A DNA stretch of 5,609 nucleotides, taken from the NCBI GenBank assembly GCA_020631675.1, contig JAHDGT010000321.1:1-5609 (forward strand), written 5' to 3'. Under the pieces are notes generated by a model, which saw only the letters and a program-made list of their open reading frames with translations, searched no databases and was not told the DNA's origin. This DNA is from Bacteroidota bacterium. Lineage in GTDB: Bacteria; Bacteroidota; Bacteroidia; Chitinophagales; UBA2359. Positions 1 through 5,604 of this stretch are shown here, piece by piece (the first letter of the stretch is position 1; each line of letters opens with the position of its first letter). The translations under genes were made by a program, and so were the position numbers.

Positions 1-620
1 CTATTCATTAAGATACGCACTGCCTCCTCCATGTTTTCACCAAAGCTGATCAGTCCGTCTTGATGCCCGCCCATTACCAATAGCTTTGTTCGAGCTAATC
101 TTTCATCTTCTTTATAGAGCCGTTCAATTTCCCACGCCATTTCTGGTGTACCATAGGGAACATCTGTACTAGTAGTTGGCAATACATTCAGGTACTGCTT
201 CCACATTCCATTGTGGTGAACATGTACCACAGCGTTTATATCCGTACTTAGTCCGTACACTGCCGCATGGGTCATTGCTTCTGATGAAGCTTGTACCACT
301 CCCCTGCTCCATAATTTATTGGCTTTCACCTCCACTTTATCTACTAAAGCGTAGTGACGTTCATTTAAACGAGGAAGATGTCCGGTTTGGGTGCCTGAAA
401 TAATAAACACCCCCTCACCTATTCGGCTCAACCGCTTACTGATATTCCCGTAGCCTACTTGTAGATCCGGATCGTAGCCAATTAAAGCTGCTTCAAATAG
501 AACTTGCCTACTCTTTTCTACTGTTTGCCAATCAGCTGCATTAAAACCAAGTTCATGCTGTGCTACATACACATGCTCACTGCTGTATTTGATATAGCCC
601 TCGTCAACGAATTTCGCCAT
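1..620 (-). CDS. Class II aldolase/adducin-fold protein, probably acting on methylthioribulose-1-phosphate (3' end cut by window edge)
   Basis: An open frame of 206 codons starts at ATG 620-618 and runs off the left edge without a stop, so the C-terminus is missing. The class II aldolase fold is clear. GYGNIS (residues 56-61) and SGTQTG (75-80) match the phosphate-binding loops, and SSE (112-114) carries the family's catalytic Glu114. HVH (133-135) plus His186 in GGHQDG form the zinc site. The Glu114 to His133 spacing of 19 equals that of E. coli fuculose-1-phosphate aldolase (Glu73, His92). Residues 1-30 are an extension relative to that enzyme. ATG lies 4 nt after the mtnA stop, so the two genes are almost certainly co-transcribed. 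By context the substrate is 5-methylthioribulose-1-phosphate, made by MtnA. The protein could be the DHAP-shunt aldolase (giving dihydroxyacetone phosphate plus methylthioacetaldehyde) or the dehydratase MtnB, which shares the fold. The fold is sure; the reaction is inferred. Confidence 0.85.
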   Translation of the reverse strand, partial: MAKFVDEGYIKYSSEHVYVAQHELGFNAADWQTVEKSRQVLFEAALIGYDPDLQVGYGNISKRLSRIGEGVFIISGTQTGHLPRLNERHYALVDKVEVKANKLWSRGVVQASSEAMTHAAVYGLSTDINAVVHVHHNGMWKQYLNVLPTTSTDVPYGTPEMAWEIERLYKEDERLARTKLLVMGGHQDGLISFGENMEEAVRILMN

Positions 621-624
621 ATGC

Positions 625-1746
625 CTAAACCGGTCTAAATAATTGTCGAATGCCTTCTTCTGATGCGGCACAAACGCCTCTTTCTGTGATCAAGCCACTT
701 ACCAGATGTGCGGGGGTGACATCAAAGCCATAATTCACGGCTTTGCTATTGGCAGGTGTTAATCGCACCTGAGTCAACACTCCATGTTTATCCAAGCCTT
801 GAATATGCGTGACTTCTTCTGCCGAGCGCTGTTCAATGGGGATGTCTTTCCCATTGGCTATCTCCCAGTCAATAGTGCTTGATGGTAGTGCGACATAAAA
901 GGGTACGCCATTATCTTTGGCCGCCAAGGCCTTTAAATAAGTACCGATCTTGTTGGCCACATCTCCTTTATAGGTGGTACGATCTGTACCTACTATACAG
1001 ATATCCACCATGCCCTGCTGCATTAAATGGCCGCCTACATTATCCGCGATGACGGTATGTGGAATGCCTTCTTGCCCCAGCTCCCAAGCGGTGATTCTCG
1101 CACCTTGATTTCGAGGTCTGGTTTCATCTACCCAAACATGCACTTTAATGCCTGCTTGATGCGCTAGGTAAATAGGTGCGGTAGCTGTGCCGTAATCTAC
1201 AGTTGCCAACCAGCCCGCATTGCAATGGGTCAGGATATGAATAGTATCTCCTTTCTTTTTCTCGGAAATAGCTTTTAAAATATCAAGTCCGTATTTGCCT
1301 ATACTATGATTCGTGGCAATATCCCCCGCATGTATGCTTAAAGCTGTTCTCAAGGCATACTGCTGTTCCGTTTCCAATACTGCCACTGCTTGTTTTATAA
1401 TGTGCAATTGTTTCTTCAAAGCCCATTGTAAGTTAACTGCGGTCGGGCGAGTTTTTAATAAGATTTTGGCCGCCCTTTGGTAGTAGGCATCTACATCAGC
1501 AGCAATGCTGTGATTTTGCCTTTCCACAGCTTGTGTGGCCAAGTACATGCCGAAGGCTGCTGTCGCCCCGATCAAAGGCGCGCCCCTAACCCACATTTCT
1601 TTAATCGCACGGGCACAGTCTTCTACTGTTCGTAAACTAAGCACTTTGAATTCATGGGGCAGCGGACGTTGATCTATGATGTAGACCCTATCTGTTTCCC
1701 CTTCTTTCATCCAAATAGAATGATGGGCTTGACCATTTACTTTCAT
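625..1746 (-). CDS. mtnA: S-methyl-5-thioribose-1-phosphate isomerase MtnA
   Basis: MtnA converts the aldose methylthioribose-1-phosphate to methylthioribulose-1-phosphate in the cytoplasm, during recycling of methylthioadenosine left from polyamine and other SAM-dependent reactions. It belongs to the aIF2B/MtnA family. The following positions are counted from an upstream TTG at 1770; subtract 8 for the ATG chosen here. RGAPLIGATAAFG (62-74) is the sugar-phosphate loop. THCNAG (181-186) holds the catalytic Cys183, GTDRT (261-265) the catalytic Asp263, and ANKIGTY (272-278) follows. All key residues are intact. I chose ATG 1746-1744 (373 aa) because it leaves about ten residues before the first conserved Trp, as in B. 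subtilis MtnA, and because the longer start is only TTG. The stop is TAG at 627-625, with the aldolase gene 4 nt downstream. The related regulatory subunits of eIF2B lack this active site, so the assignment is firm. Confidence 0.96.
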   Translation of the reverse strand: MKVNGQAHHSIWMKEGETDRVYIIDQRPLPHEFKVLSLRTVEDCARAIKEMWVRGAPLIGATAAFGMYLATQAVERQNHSIAADVDAYYQRAAKILLKTRPTAVNLQWALKKQLHIIKQAVAVLETEQQYALRTALSIHAGDIATNHSIGKYGLDILKAISEKKKGDTIHILTHCNAGWLATVDYGTATAPIYLAHQAGIKVHVWVDETRPRNQGARITAWELGQEGIPHTVIADNVGGHLMQQGMVDICIVGTDRTTYKGDVANKIGTYLKALAAKDNGVPFYVALPSSTIDWEIANGKDIPIEQRSAEEVTHIQGLDKHGVLTQVRLTPANSKAVNYGFDVTPAHLVSGLITERGVCAASEEGIRQLFRPV

Positions 1747-1756
1747 AGTATCTTTA
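1729..1756 (+). promoter_or_regulatory. Candidate Bacteroidota-type promoter for the pyroglutamyl-peptidase gene
   Basis: TTG at 1729-1731, a 17-nt spacer and TATCTTTA at 1749-1756 match seven of eight positions of the TAnnTTTG element. Transcription would begin near 1763, leaving a leader of about 10 nt before ATG 1773. The site overlaps the mtnA start codon on the other strand. This is pattern recognition only. Confidence 0.45.
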
Positions 1757-1772
1757 GGTACAATTAACAAAC

Positions 1773-2396
1773 ATGGCAGCTCGCATATTACTTACCGGCT
1801 TTGAGCCATTCAGTGATTTAACTGTAAATCCTTCCCAGCTTTTGGTCGAAGAGATACAAATTCAATCTTCAGCAGAAGTTTTCAAGCATATATTGGCCGT
1901 CAACTTTGAGCAAGCAGTACCAATTTACAAGGATATTCTGGAAGCAGTGCAGCCAGACTTGATTCTTAACATAGGCTTTTCGGCAAAAGCCTTCGCCATC
2001 CAGCTGGAGCAGTTCGCCCTAAATAGTGCATTTGATGCGGAGCAGTTGAATCAACATAGGCTAATTATTGATGGAGGAGTAGCAGCATATCGCTCAGATT
2101 TAGATGCTGCAAAATTGGCTGTTCAATTGGCAAAGCAGGGAATTCCCGCACAGCGATCTGATTACGCGGGTATATACCTCTGTAACTTCATTTACTATCA
2201 TTCCATGCATTGGTTTGCTCAAAACGGTAAAGCTCAAAATGCTTTGTTTTTGCACATACCCCTTAGTAGTAGATTATCAGCCACTCGTTGTTTAGATATG
2301 AAGCGGGCCTACCCTTCTATGCCTATAGAACAGCTTAGTCAAGCGGTCAACTACTTAATAGATTGGTATATGTTAGAACGAAGGAAATTGACTTAG
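1773..2396 (+). CDS. pcp: Pyroglutamyl-peptidase I-like cysteine peptidase (family C15)
   Basis: Family C15 enzymes are cytosolic and remove N-terminal pyroglutamate from peptides. The protein has 207 residues, close to the usual 200-220. The N-terminal signature LLTGFEPF (6-13) followed by VNPS (18-21) is typical. The catalytic triad can be placed: Glu79 in QLEQFALN, Cys137 in IYLCN and His161 in FLHIPL. It departs from the classical family at 68-80. The usual GxAGGR stretch reads GFSAKAF, and the Arg that normally follows the catalytic Glu is Gln80, so substrate preference may differ from textbook Pcp. The start ATG 1773 has no Shine-Dalgarno site but has an A/T-rich upstream, normal for Bacteroidota. 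The gene diverges from mtnA (26 bp between starts) and converges on mreD, with 14 bp between stops and no visible terminator there. Neither neighbour suggests a shared pathway. The family is confident; strict pyroglutamyl specificity is less so. Confidence 0.88.
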   Translation: MAARILLTGFEPFSDLTVNPSQLLVEEIQIQSSAEVFKHILAVNFEQAVPIYKDILEAVQPDLILNIGFSAKAFAIQLEQFALNSAFDAEQLNQHRLIIDGGVAAYRSDLDAAKLAVQLAKQGIPAQRSDYAGIYLCNFIYYHSMHWFAQNGKAQNALFLHIPLSSRLSATRCLDMKRAYPSMPIEQLSQAVNYLIDWYMLERRKLT

Positions 2397-2410
2397 TAGG
2401 GCAATGTCAT

Positions 2411-2923
2411 TTAAGTAAGTCGTCTTGCGAACAACCACTCACTCATCAATAGTAGCAATAAAGAGAATGCCGTACTGGCTAGGATCTTAGCCAAGGTATA
2501 AGGGAAGTGTTCAAAGCTATACGCTTCTAAAAAGAAATAAGCCGACTGATGGATCAGCATGGCAATACCGGCATAGACTAAAAACCAACGCCAGCCCAAA
2601 TCATATATATTAGGACGAAAATTAGCCTCATATCCACTGGGTGGTCTGTTCAGGCGAAGGATCGCAGGACGTAAATAAGCCAATAAAACCGTTACCGCAG
2701 CATGTAGCCCTGGCGTATTGGCGAAAACATCAATAGTGAGTCCAAGTACGAAGCCTAAAAGCAAACTCAGCCAACGCGGTGTATCTATAGGAAGTAAGAG
2801 GATGAACAAGGGATAAATGCATAAACTTATAAAGCCATGCAGCTCGACCCTGCTGAGCACCAATACTTGGAATAACACCAGAAATACAAAACGAACGATA
2901 TGTAAAATGATGGGATTACTCAT
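2411..2923 (-). CDS. mreD: Rod-shape-determining membrane protein MreD
   Basis: MreD is an integral inner-membrane protein of the elongasome that links MreB filaments and MreC to sidewall peptidoglycan synthesis. The 170-residue product is very hydrophobic, with about six likely membrane segments near residues 9-26, 29-46, 51-67, 71-88, 112-131 and 142-164. LTIDVFANTPGLHA (62-75) resembles the conserved MreD stretch after the third segment. Sequence conservation in MreD is low, so position in the cluster carries much of the call. Its ATG (2923-2921) lies inside the end of mreC, with an 8-nt overlap, which suggests translational coupling. The stop at 2411 is 14 bp from the stop of the convergent pcp gene. 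In many Bacteroidota mrdA and rodA come next; here they do not. Confidence 0.93.
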   Translation of the reverse strand: MSNPIILHIVRFVFLVLFQVLVLSRVELHGFISLCIYPLFILLLPIDTPRWLSLLLGFVLGLTIDVFANTPGLHAAVTVLLAYLRPAILRLNRPPSGYEANFRPNIYDLGWRWFLVYAGIAMLIHQSAYFFLEAYSFEHFPYTLAKILASTAFSLLLLLMSEWLFARRLT

Positions 2924-3758
2924 TAGTGGATCGTTCTTGTAGAGCTTTTATTTCTTTGCTATTCACATTTTCTACGATATACACATAATCAATGGTAGAA
3001 AAGTCATTAACCAGTTCCACCTTTATGGAATAGAAGTTATCTCCTTCTCTAATTTTCCACTCTTTGATCTTACCGATCGTTCTGCCCGGTGGGAAGAAAT
3101 TCGAATCACTGGTAACGATTTGATCCCCTACTCTAACCTCGGTATATTTCGCGATATTGTCTAACTGAACATAACGGGGGTCACGGCCATCCCAACTCAA
3201 AGAACCACCAAAATTGGTTCGTTCTACTTTCGCATTCACATGCATTCGCTTATGCAAAAGGGATAATACGGTGCAATAATTCGGTGAAACATCTTTAATG
3301 ATACCAATGATGCCTTCTTTACCGACAACCCCCATATCTGCTTTGATGCCGTGTTTGCTGCCCTTATTAAGTGTGAGAAAATTGTGTAGCCTATTCGTAC
3401 TACGATCAACCACAGAGGCCTTGGAATAGCGGTAAACCAATTTGCCCGTGGTATCCATATTCACCGTACTGTCTACTGACGCGAGCATCTCCCTGATTTT
3501 AGCTTCAAGGCTATCTGACAGCTGATGTAGCTCCGCATTTTCGGTTAAGAGCTTTTCATTCTCATCACCCAAGTCGAAATAATTAGCGATACCTTCTCTC
3601 CTTTCTAGTAATCCGCCACTCAACTGATTAGAAGAATTGAACATGGCCGCTCTTTGGAAGTGATTGTATCGAAAAATCAAGGCGAAACAAATCAATTCCA
3701 AAAAGAGGAATAGAAAAAGAGCGTGGTACCGATTTAGAAAGTCGAGCAATGCGCGCAT
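2916..3758 (-). CDS. mreC: Cell-shape protein MreC
   Basis: MreC is a bitopic membrane protein. Its periplasmic part binds and activates PBP2-type transpeptidases, and it connects to MreB and MreD inside the cell. The 280-residue product has a short cytoplasmic N-terminus, one membrane helix at about 13-29, a coiled coil at about 48-95 (the dimerisation region) and the two-lobed beta domain from about 107 to 265. Typical MreC stretches are NKGSKHGIKADMGVV (131-145), followed by KEGIIG, and GDQIVTSDSNFFPPGRTIG (211-229). The length is normal for the family and no frame damage is seen. The start is ATG 3758-3756, 46 nt after the mreB stop, with no Shine-Dalgarno site. The stop overlaps the mreD start by 8 nt. 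It is surely expressed with mreB and mreD. Confidence 0.96.
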   Translation of the reverse strand: MRALLDFLNRYHALFLFLFLELICFALIFRYNHFQRAAMFNSSNQLSGGLLERREGIANYFDLGDENEKLLTENAELHQLSDSLEAKIREMLASVDSTVNMDTTGKLVYRYSKASVVDRSTNRLHNFLTLNKGSKHGIKADMGVVGKEGIIGIIKDVSPNYCTVLSLLHKRMHVNAKVERTNFGGSLSWDGRDPRYVQLDNIAKYTEVRVGDQIVTSDSNFFPPGRTIGKIKEWKIREGDNFYSIKVELVNDFSTIDYVYIVENVNSKEIKALQERSTNE

Positions 3759-3804
3759 GGCGAGCAGTTTGTAAACGTGATTCGAGCCAAGCCAGCAAAG
3801 GCTA

Positions 3805-4836
3805 CTACTTACTCATCAAGAAAGGATACTTGTCAATGTTTTTCAGTGCGGTTCCGGTGCCTCGTACAACAGCACGTAAGGGATCATCCGCTACGTGAAC
3901 TTTTAGTTTGGTCTTGGCAGCTATACGCTTGTCCAAACCTCTCAGCAAGGCCCCACCACCTGTTAGGTAGATTCCCGTTCGGTAGATATCAGCCGCTAAT
4001 TCAGGAGGTGTGATCTCAAGTGCTTTTAGTACGGCTTCTTCAATTTTGGAGATGCTCTTATCTAAGCAGGAGGCTATTTCAGAATAATGTACGGTCACCT
4101 GCTTAGGAATACCGGTCATCAGATCTCGTCCATTAACCGGATAGTCTTCAGGCGGATTTTCCAGATCGGTTAAAGCAGAACCCGCATTGATTTTGATATT
4201 CTCCGCTGTGCGTTCTCCGATTAAGATGTTGTGCTCTCTACGTAGGTAATTGATGATGTTCTGCGTGAACTCATCTCCTGCAACGCGGATGGACTGATCG
4301 CATACAATACCCATAAGGGCGATCACGGCGATCTCAGTCGTACCCCCACCAATATCAATGATCATATTACCGATCGGCTCGCTTACGTCAATACCAATAC
4401 CTAGTGCTGCTGCCATAGGTTCGTGTATCAAGTAACGTTCTTTCGCACCTGCCGACTCAGCAGAGTTGAAAACCGCTTTTTTCTCTACTTCGGTGATACC
4501 GGAAGGAATACAAATCACCATTTTGTAGGAAGGTGTGAACAAGCGTGATTTAGGGTATAACATCTTGATCATCTCACGGATCATCGACTCGGCTGCTTCA
4601 AAGTCGGCAATTACGCCATCTTTTAGTGGGCGGATCGTTTTGATGTTATCGTGGGTCTTACCATGCATCTGCATGGCTTTTTTACCAACTGCTATGACTT
4701 TATCAGTGGCGCGGTCTATGGCTACGATCGATGGTTCGTCCACTACTACTTCATCTTTATAGATGATGAGGGTATTAGCGGTACCTAAATCTATGGCTAT
4801 ATCGTGGGTCAGGTCAAGAAAACTGAATAATCCCAT
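3805..4836 (-). CDS. mreB: Rod-shape-determining actin homologue MreB
   Basis: MreB is the bacterial actin that forms membrane-bound antiparallel filaments and orients cell-wall synthesis in rod cells. The 343-residue product matches the usual length (347 in E. coli). Phosphate-1 motif DLGTAN is at 16-21, the catalytic Glu in HEPMAAA is Glu139, phosphate-2 motif DIGGGTTE is at 161-168, the REHN...GERTAE block is at 200-212, and adenosine motif TGGGALLRG is at 292-300. Residues 2-8 (GLFSFLD) are hydrophobic and could insert in the membrane like the N-terminus of other MreB proteins. The start ATG 4836-4834 follows an A/T-rich stretch without a Shine-Dalgarno site, as expected in Bacteroidota. 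It is the first gene of an mreBCD operon, with a leader of about 170 nt if the proposed promoter is right. It shows no unusual features. Confidence 0.98.
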   Translation of the reverse strand: MGLFSFLDLTHDIAIDLGTANTLIIYKDEVVVDEPSIVAIDRATDKVIAVGKKAMQMHGKTHDNIKTIRPLKDGVIADFEAAESMIREMIKMLYPKSRLFTPSYKMVICIPSGITEVEKKAVFNSAESAGAKERYLIHEPMAAALGIGIDVSEPIGNMIIDIGGGTTEIAVIALMGIVCDQSIRVAGDEFTQNIINYLRREHNILIGERTAENIKINAGSALTDLENPPEDYPVNGRDLMTGIPKQVTVHYSEIASCLDKSISKIEEAVLKALEITPPELAADIYRTGIYLTGGGALLRGLDKRIAAKTKLKVHVADDPLRAVVRGTGTALKNIDKYPFLMSK

Positions 4837-5016
4837 TTATATTATTGGCGTATTTCGAGGTTAATGAAGCGCTTACCGTTACAAGCATGAAATTGAGGTC
4901 GTTTAAATTACCTCATTGCCTATTTTGGCATGACGATGAAAGGGTGATGACTTATCAGTTGCAGGGGAAAGTGATACTAATTTCAAGCACTATTCAGATC
5001 GCATGAAATTAATGTC

Positions 5017-5049
5017 CAAACTTACAATTATTTGACCTTAAAATAACAA
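5017..5049 (-). promoter_or_regulatory. Candidate Bacteroidota promoter for mreBCD
   Basis: On the minus strand TAAGTTTG (5024-5017) matches the TAnnTTTG element in full, and TTG lies 22 nt upstream (5049-5047), within the loose spacing known for the phylum. Transcription would start near 5010, giving a leader of about 174 nt before the mreB ATG. The leader contains a 6-bp inverted repeat (TGAGGT 4915-4910 and ACCTCA 4899-4894 on the minus strand). No riboswitch class was recognised. Confidence 0.5.
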
Positions 5050-5082
5050 TTTTCACTAGAAATATAAAGAAGTAATACTAAT

Positions 5083-5109
5083 GTAGTTTAAAGTTATTTT
5101 CTAAACTAC
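5083..5109. promoter_or_regulatory. 8-bp perfect inverted repeat upstream of the mreB promoter
   Basis: GTAGTTTA (5083-5090) and TAAACTAC (5102-5109) are perfect complements separated by 11 nt. No T-run follows on either strand, so it does not look like a terminator. It lies about 70-100 bp upstream of the proposed mreB transcription start, a position suited to a regulator site, but function is unknown. Confidence 0.4.
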
Positions 5110-5122
5110 CTCACTGCTTTCC

Positions 5123-5138
5123 TTCAAAATTCAAAATT
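5123..5138. repeat. Short 7-bp tandem repeat (TTCAAAA, 2.3 copies)
   Basis: TTCAAAA occurs at 5123-5129 and 5130-5136, followed by TT. It sits 13 bp before the large rod-shaped inverted repeat. It is short enough to be chance alone, but a second unrelated 7-bp tandem repeat lies on the other side of the rod. Confidence 0.5.
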
Positions 5139-5151
5139 AGTGTTCGTGCAA

Positions 5152-5280
5152 GGGATAGGAGTGGAAATGAGGGGGCTAAGGAGCGCACTGAGCGGCGGCA
5201 TAAAAAGGCGGCCCAGAGGTAGCCATTTTTATGCCTGCCAGCGAAGCAGCGAACAGCCCCCGAATTGCAATGGATAGCCC
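5152..5280 (+). ncRNA. Rod-shaped structured element, candidate non-coding RNA or dispersed Bacteroidota repeat
   Basis: Positions 5152-5177 pair with 5255-5280 in one unbroken register (position sum 10432). Canonical blocks are GGG/CCC at the base, TA/TA, AAT/ATT, and GGGGGCT (5171-5177) with AGCCCCC (5255-5261). There is one G-U wobble (5161/5271). The eight other oppositions are all purine-purine on the plus strand: 5155A-5277G, 5158G-5274A, 5159G-5273G, 5160A-5272G, 5163G-5269A, 5165A-5267G, 5169G-5263A and 5170A-5262G. Inside, CTGAGC (5188-5193) faces GCGAAG (5241-5246) with another tandem G-A. The tip is a near-perfect hairpin, GGCATAAAAA (5197-5206) with TTTTTATGCC (5226-5235), then GGC/GCC and a 12-nt loop. 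Read on the minus strand the mismatches would be pyrimidine pairs, so an RNA would be on the plus strand. It resembles structured repeats I associate with Bacteroidota intergenic regions. Flavo-1 RNA is one family to test; I cannot confirm a match. No clear plus-strand promoter was found. Confidence 0.6.
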
Positions 5281-5293
5281 GGTGACCGCAGTT

Positions 5294-5388
5294 AAAGCTT
5301 GCGCTTTCTTAGACCCGAGACCCGAGACCCGAGACATGAGACTTTCGTGCTGTATACCGATACATTTGCTTTGAACAGCGCAAGCTTT
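5294..5388. repeat. 12-bp inverted repeat pair enclosing the 7-bp array
   Basis: AAAGCTTGCGCT (5294-5305) and AGCGCAAGCTTT (5377-5388) are perfect reverse complements separated by 71 nt. The left arm is also part of a small local hairpin, AAAGC-TTGC-GCTTT (5294-5307). The spacer holds the GACCCGA tandem array. No protein frame of note lies between them. Confidence 0.6.
5312..5342. repeat. 7-bp tandem repeat GACCCGA, three exact copies plus one variant
   Basis: GACCCGA is at 5312-5318, 5319-5325 and 5326-5332, then the variant GACATGA at 5333-5339 and a partial GAC. Exact copies indicate recent slippage or purifying copying, so copy number may vary between strains. The unit is not a multiple of three and no gene crosses it, so it is not coding. 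Confidence 0.85.
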
Positions 5389-5545
5389 TATTGCGGGTAT
5401 GCACCATCATAGATTCAGCTTACTTTTGCTCAGATACTTATTAAAATCTCCCATTCGTTAATGCGTGGTAGTTTGTATTAAATTAGCACTTGCCTATTTG
5501 ATCCTCCCAAGCTTAAGAGCGTGTATAGGATTTTAAATTCGGTCT
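5389..5545. other. Intergenic stretch with nothing recognised
   Basis: This A/T-rich segment, and likewise the uncovered parts of 4837-5151, show no open frame with coding character, no tRNA and no known RNA. A weak promoter-like pair on the plus strand (TTTG at about 5472, then CCTATTTG ending at 5500) is too poor to call. AAGAGC (5515-5520) is complementary to GCTCTT (5567-5572), a short long-range match that may be chance. Confidence 0.5.
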
Positions 5546-5564
5546 GCAAAAGGCGCTTTTTTGC
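5546..5564. terminator. Small hairpin with T/A-rich arms, possible weak or bidirectional terminator
   Basis: AAAAG (5548-5552) pairs with CTTTT (5556-5560) around a 3-nt loop, and outer GC pairs close it with a two-base T bulge. On the plus strand the stem runs into TT; on the minus strand the arm ends in TTTTGC. It lies just downstream of the clearer minus-strand terminator, so it may be a backup for that unit. Confidence 0.3.
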
Positions 5565-5575
5565 CTGCTCTTCTT

Positions 5576-5604
5576 AAAAAAGAATAGCAATAGCGCTGCT
5601 ATTC
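5576..5604 (-). terminator. Rho-independent terminator of a minus-strand unit entering from the right
   Basis: Read on the minus strand, GAATAGCA (5604-5597) pairs perfectly with TGCTATTC (5589-5582) over a 7-nt loop and is followed directly by six T (5581-5576). This would end transcription of a gene that lies beyond position 5609, and it separates that unit from mreBCD. The stem is only moderately GC-rich, but the geometry is classical. Confidence 0.7.

Noticed and set aside
176..403. Plus-strand open frame of 75 codons
   Set aside because: It lies antisense to the class II aldolase gene, whose motifs cover the same bases; a shadow frame.
1747..1770. mtnA start at TTG 1770
   Set aside because: It adds eight residues not needed by the family, uses a rarer start codon and leaves only two bases before the divergent gene; ATG 1746 fits family alignment better, though TTG is not excluded.
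2104..2295. Plus-strand open frame of 63 codons
   Set aside because: It is an alternate frame within the pyroglutamyl-peptidase gene and overlaps its catalytic Cys region.
2397..2410. Shared terminator between pcp and mreD
   Set aside because: Only 14 bp separate the two stops and no inverted repeat is visible there.
3777..4013. Plus-strand open frame of 78 codons
   Set aside because: It is antisense to the conserved C-terminal end of mreB and has no recognisable domain.
4535..4762. Plus-strand open frame of 75 codons
   Set aside because: It is antisense to the conserved N-terminal half of mreB.
5152..5280. Simple rho-independent terminator
   Set aside because: It is far too long, has no terminal T-run on either strand, and does not follow a gene end.
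5123..5342. CRISPR array
   Set aside because: The tandem units are 7 bp with no spacers, unlike CRISPR repeats of about 23-47 bp with unique spacers.
5309..5410. Minus-strand open frame of 33 codons beginning with two ATG codons
   Set aside because: Its second half is the GACCCGA tandem array and an inverted repeat, there is no ribosome-binding context, and a 7-bp repeat would shift frame whenever copy number changes.
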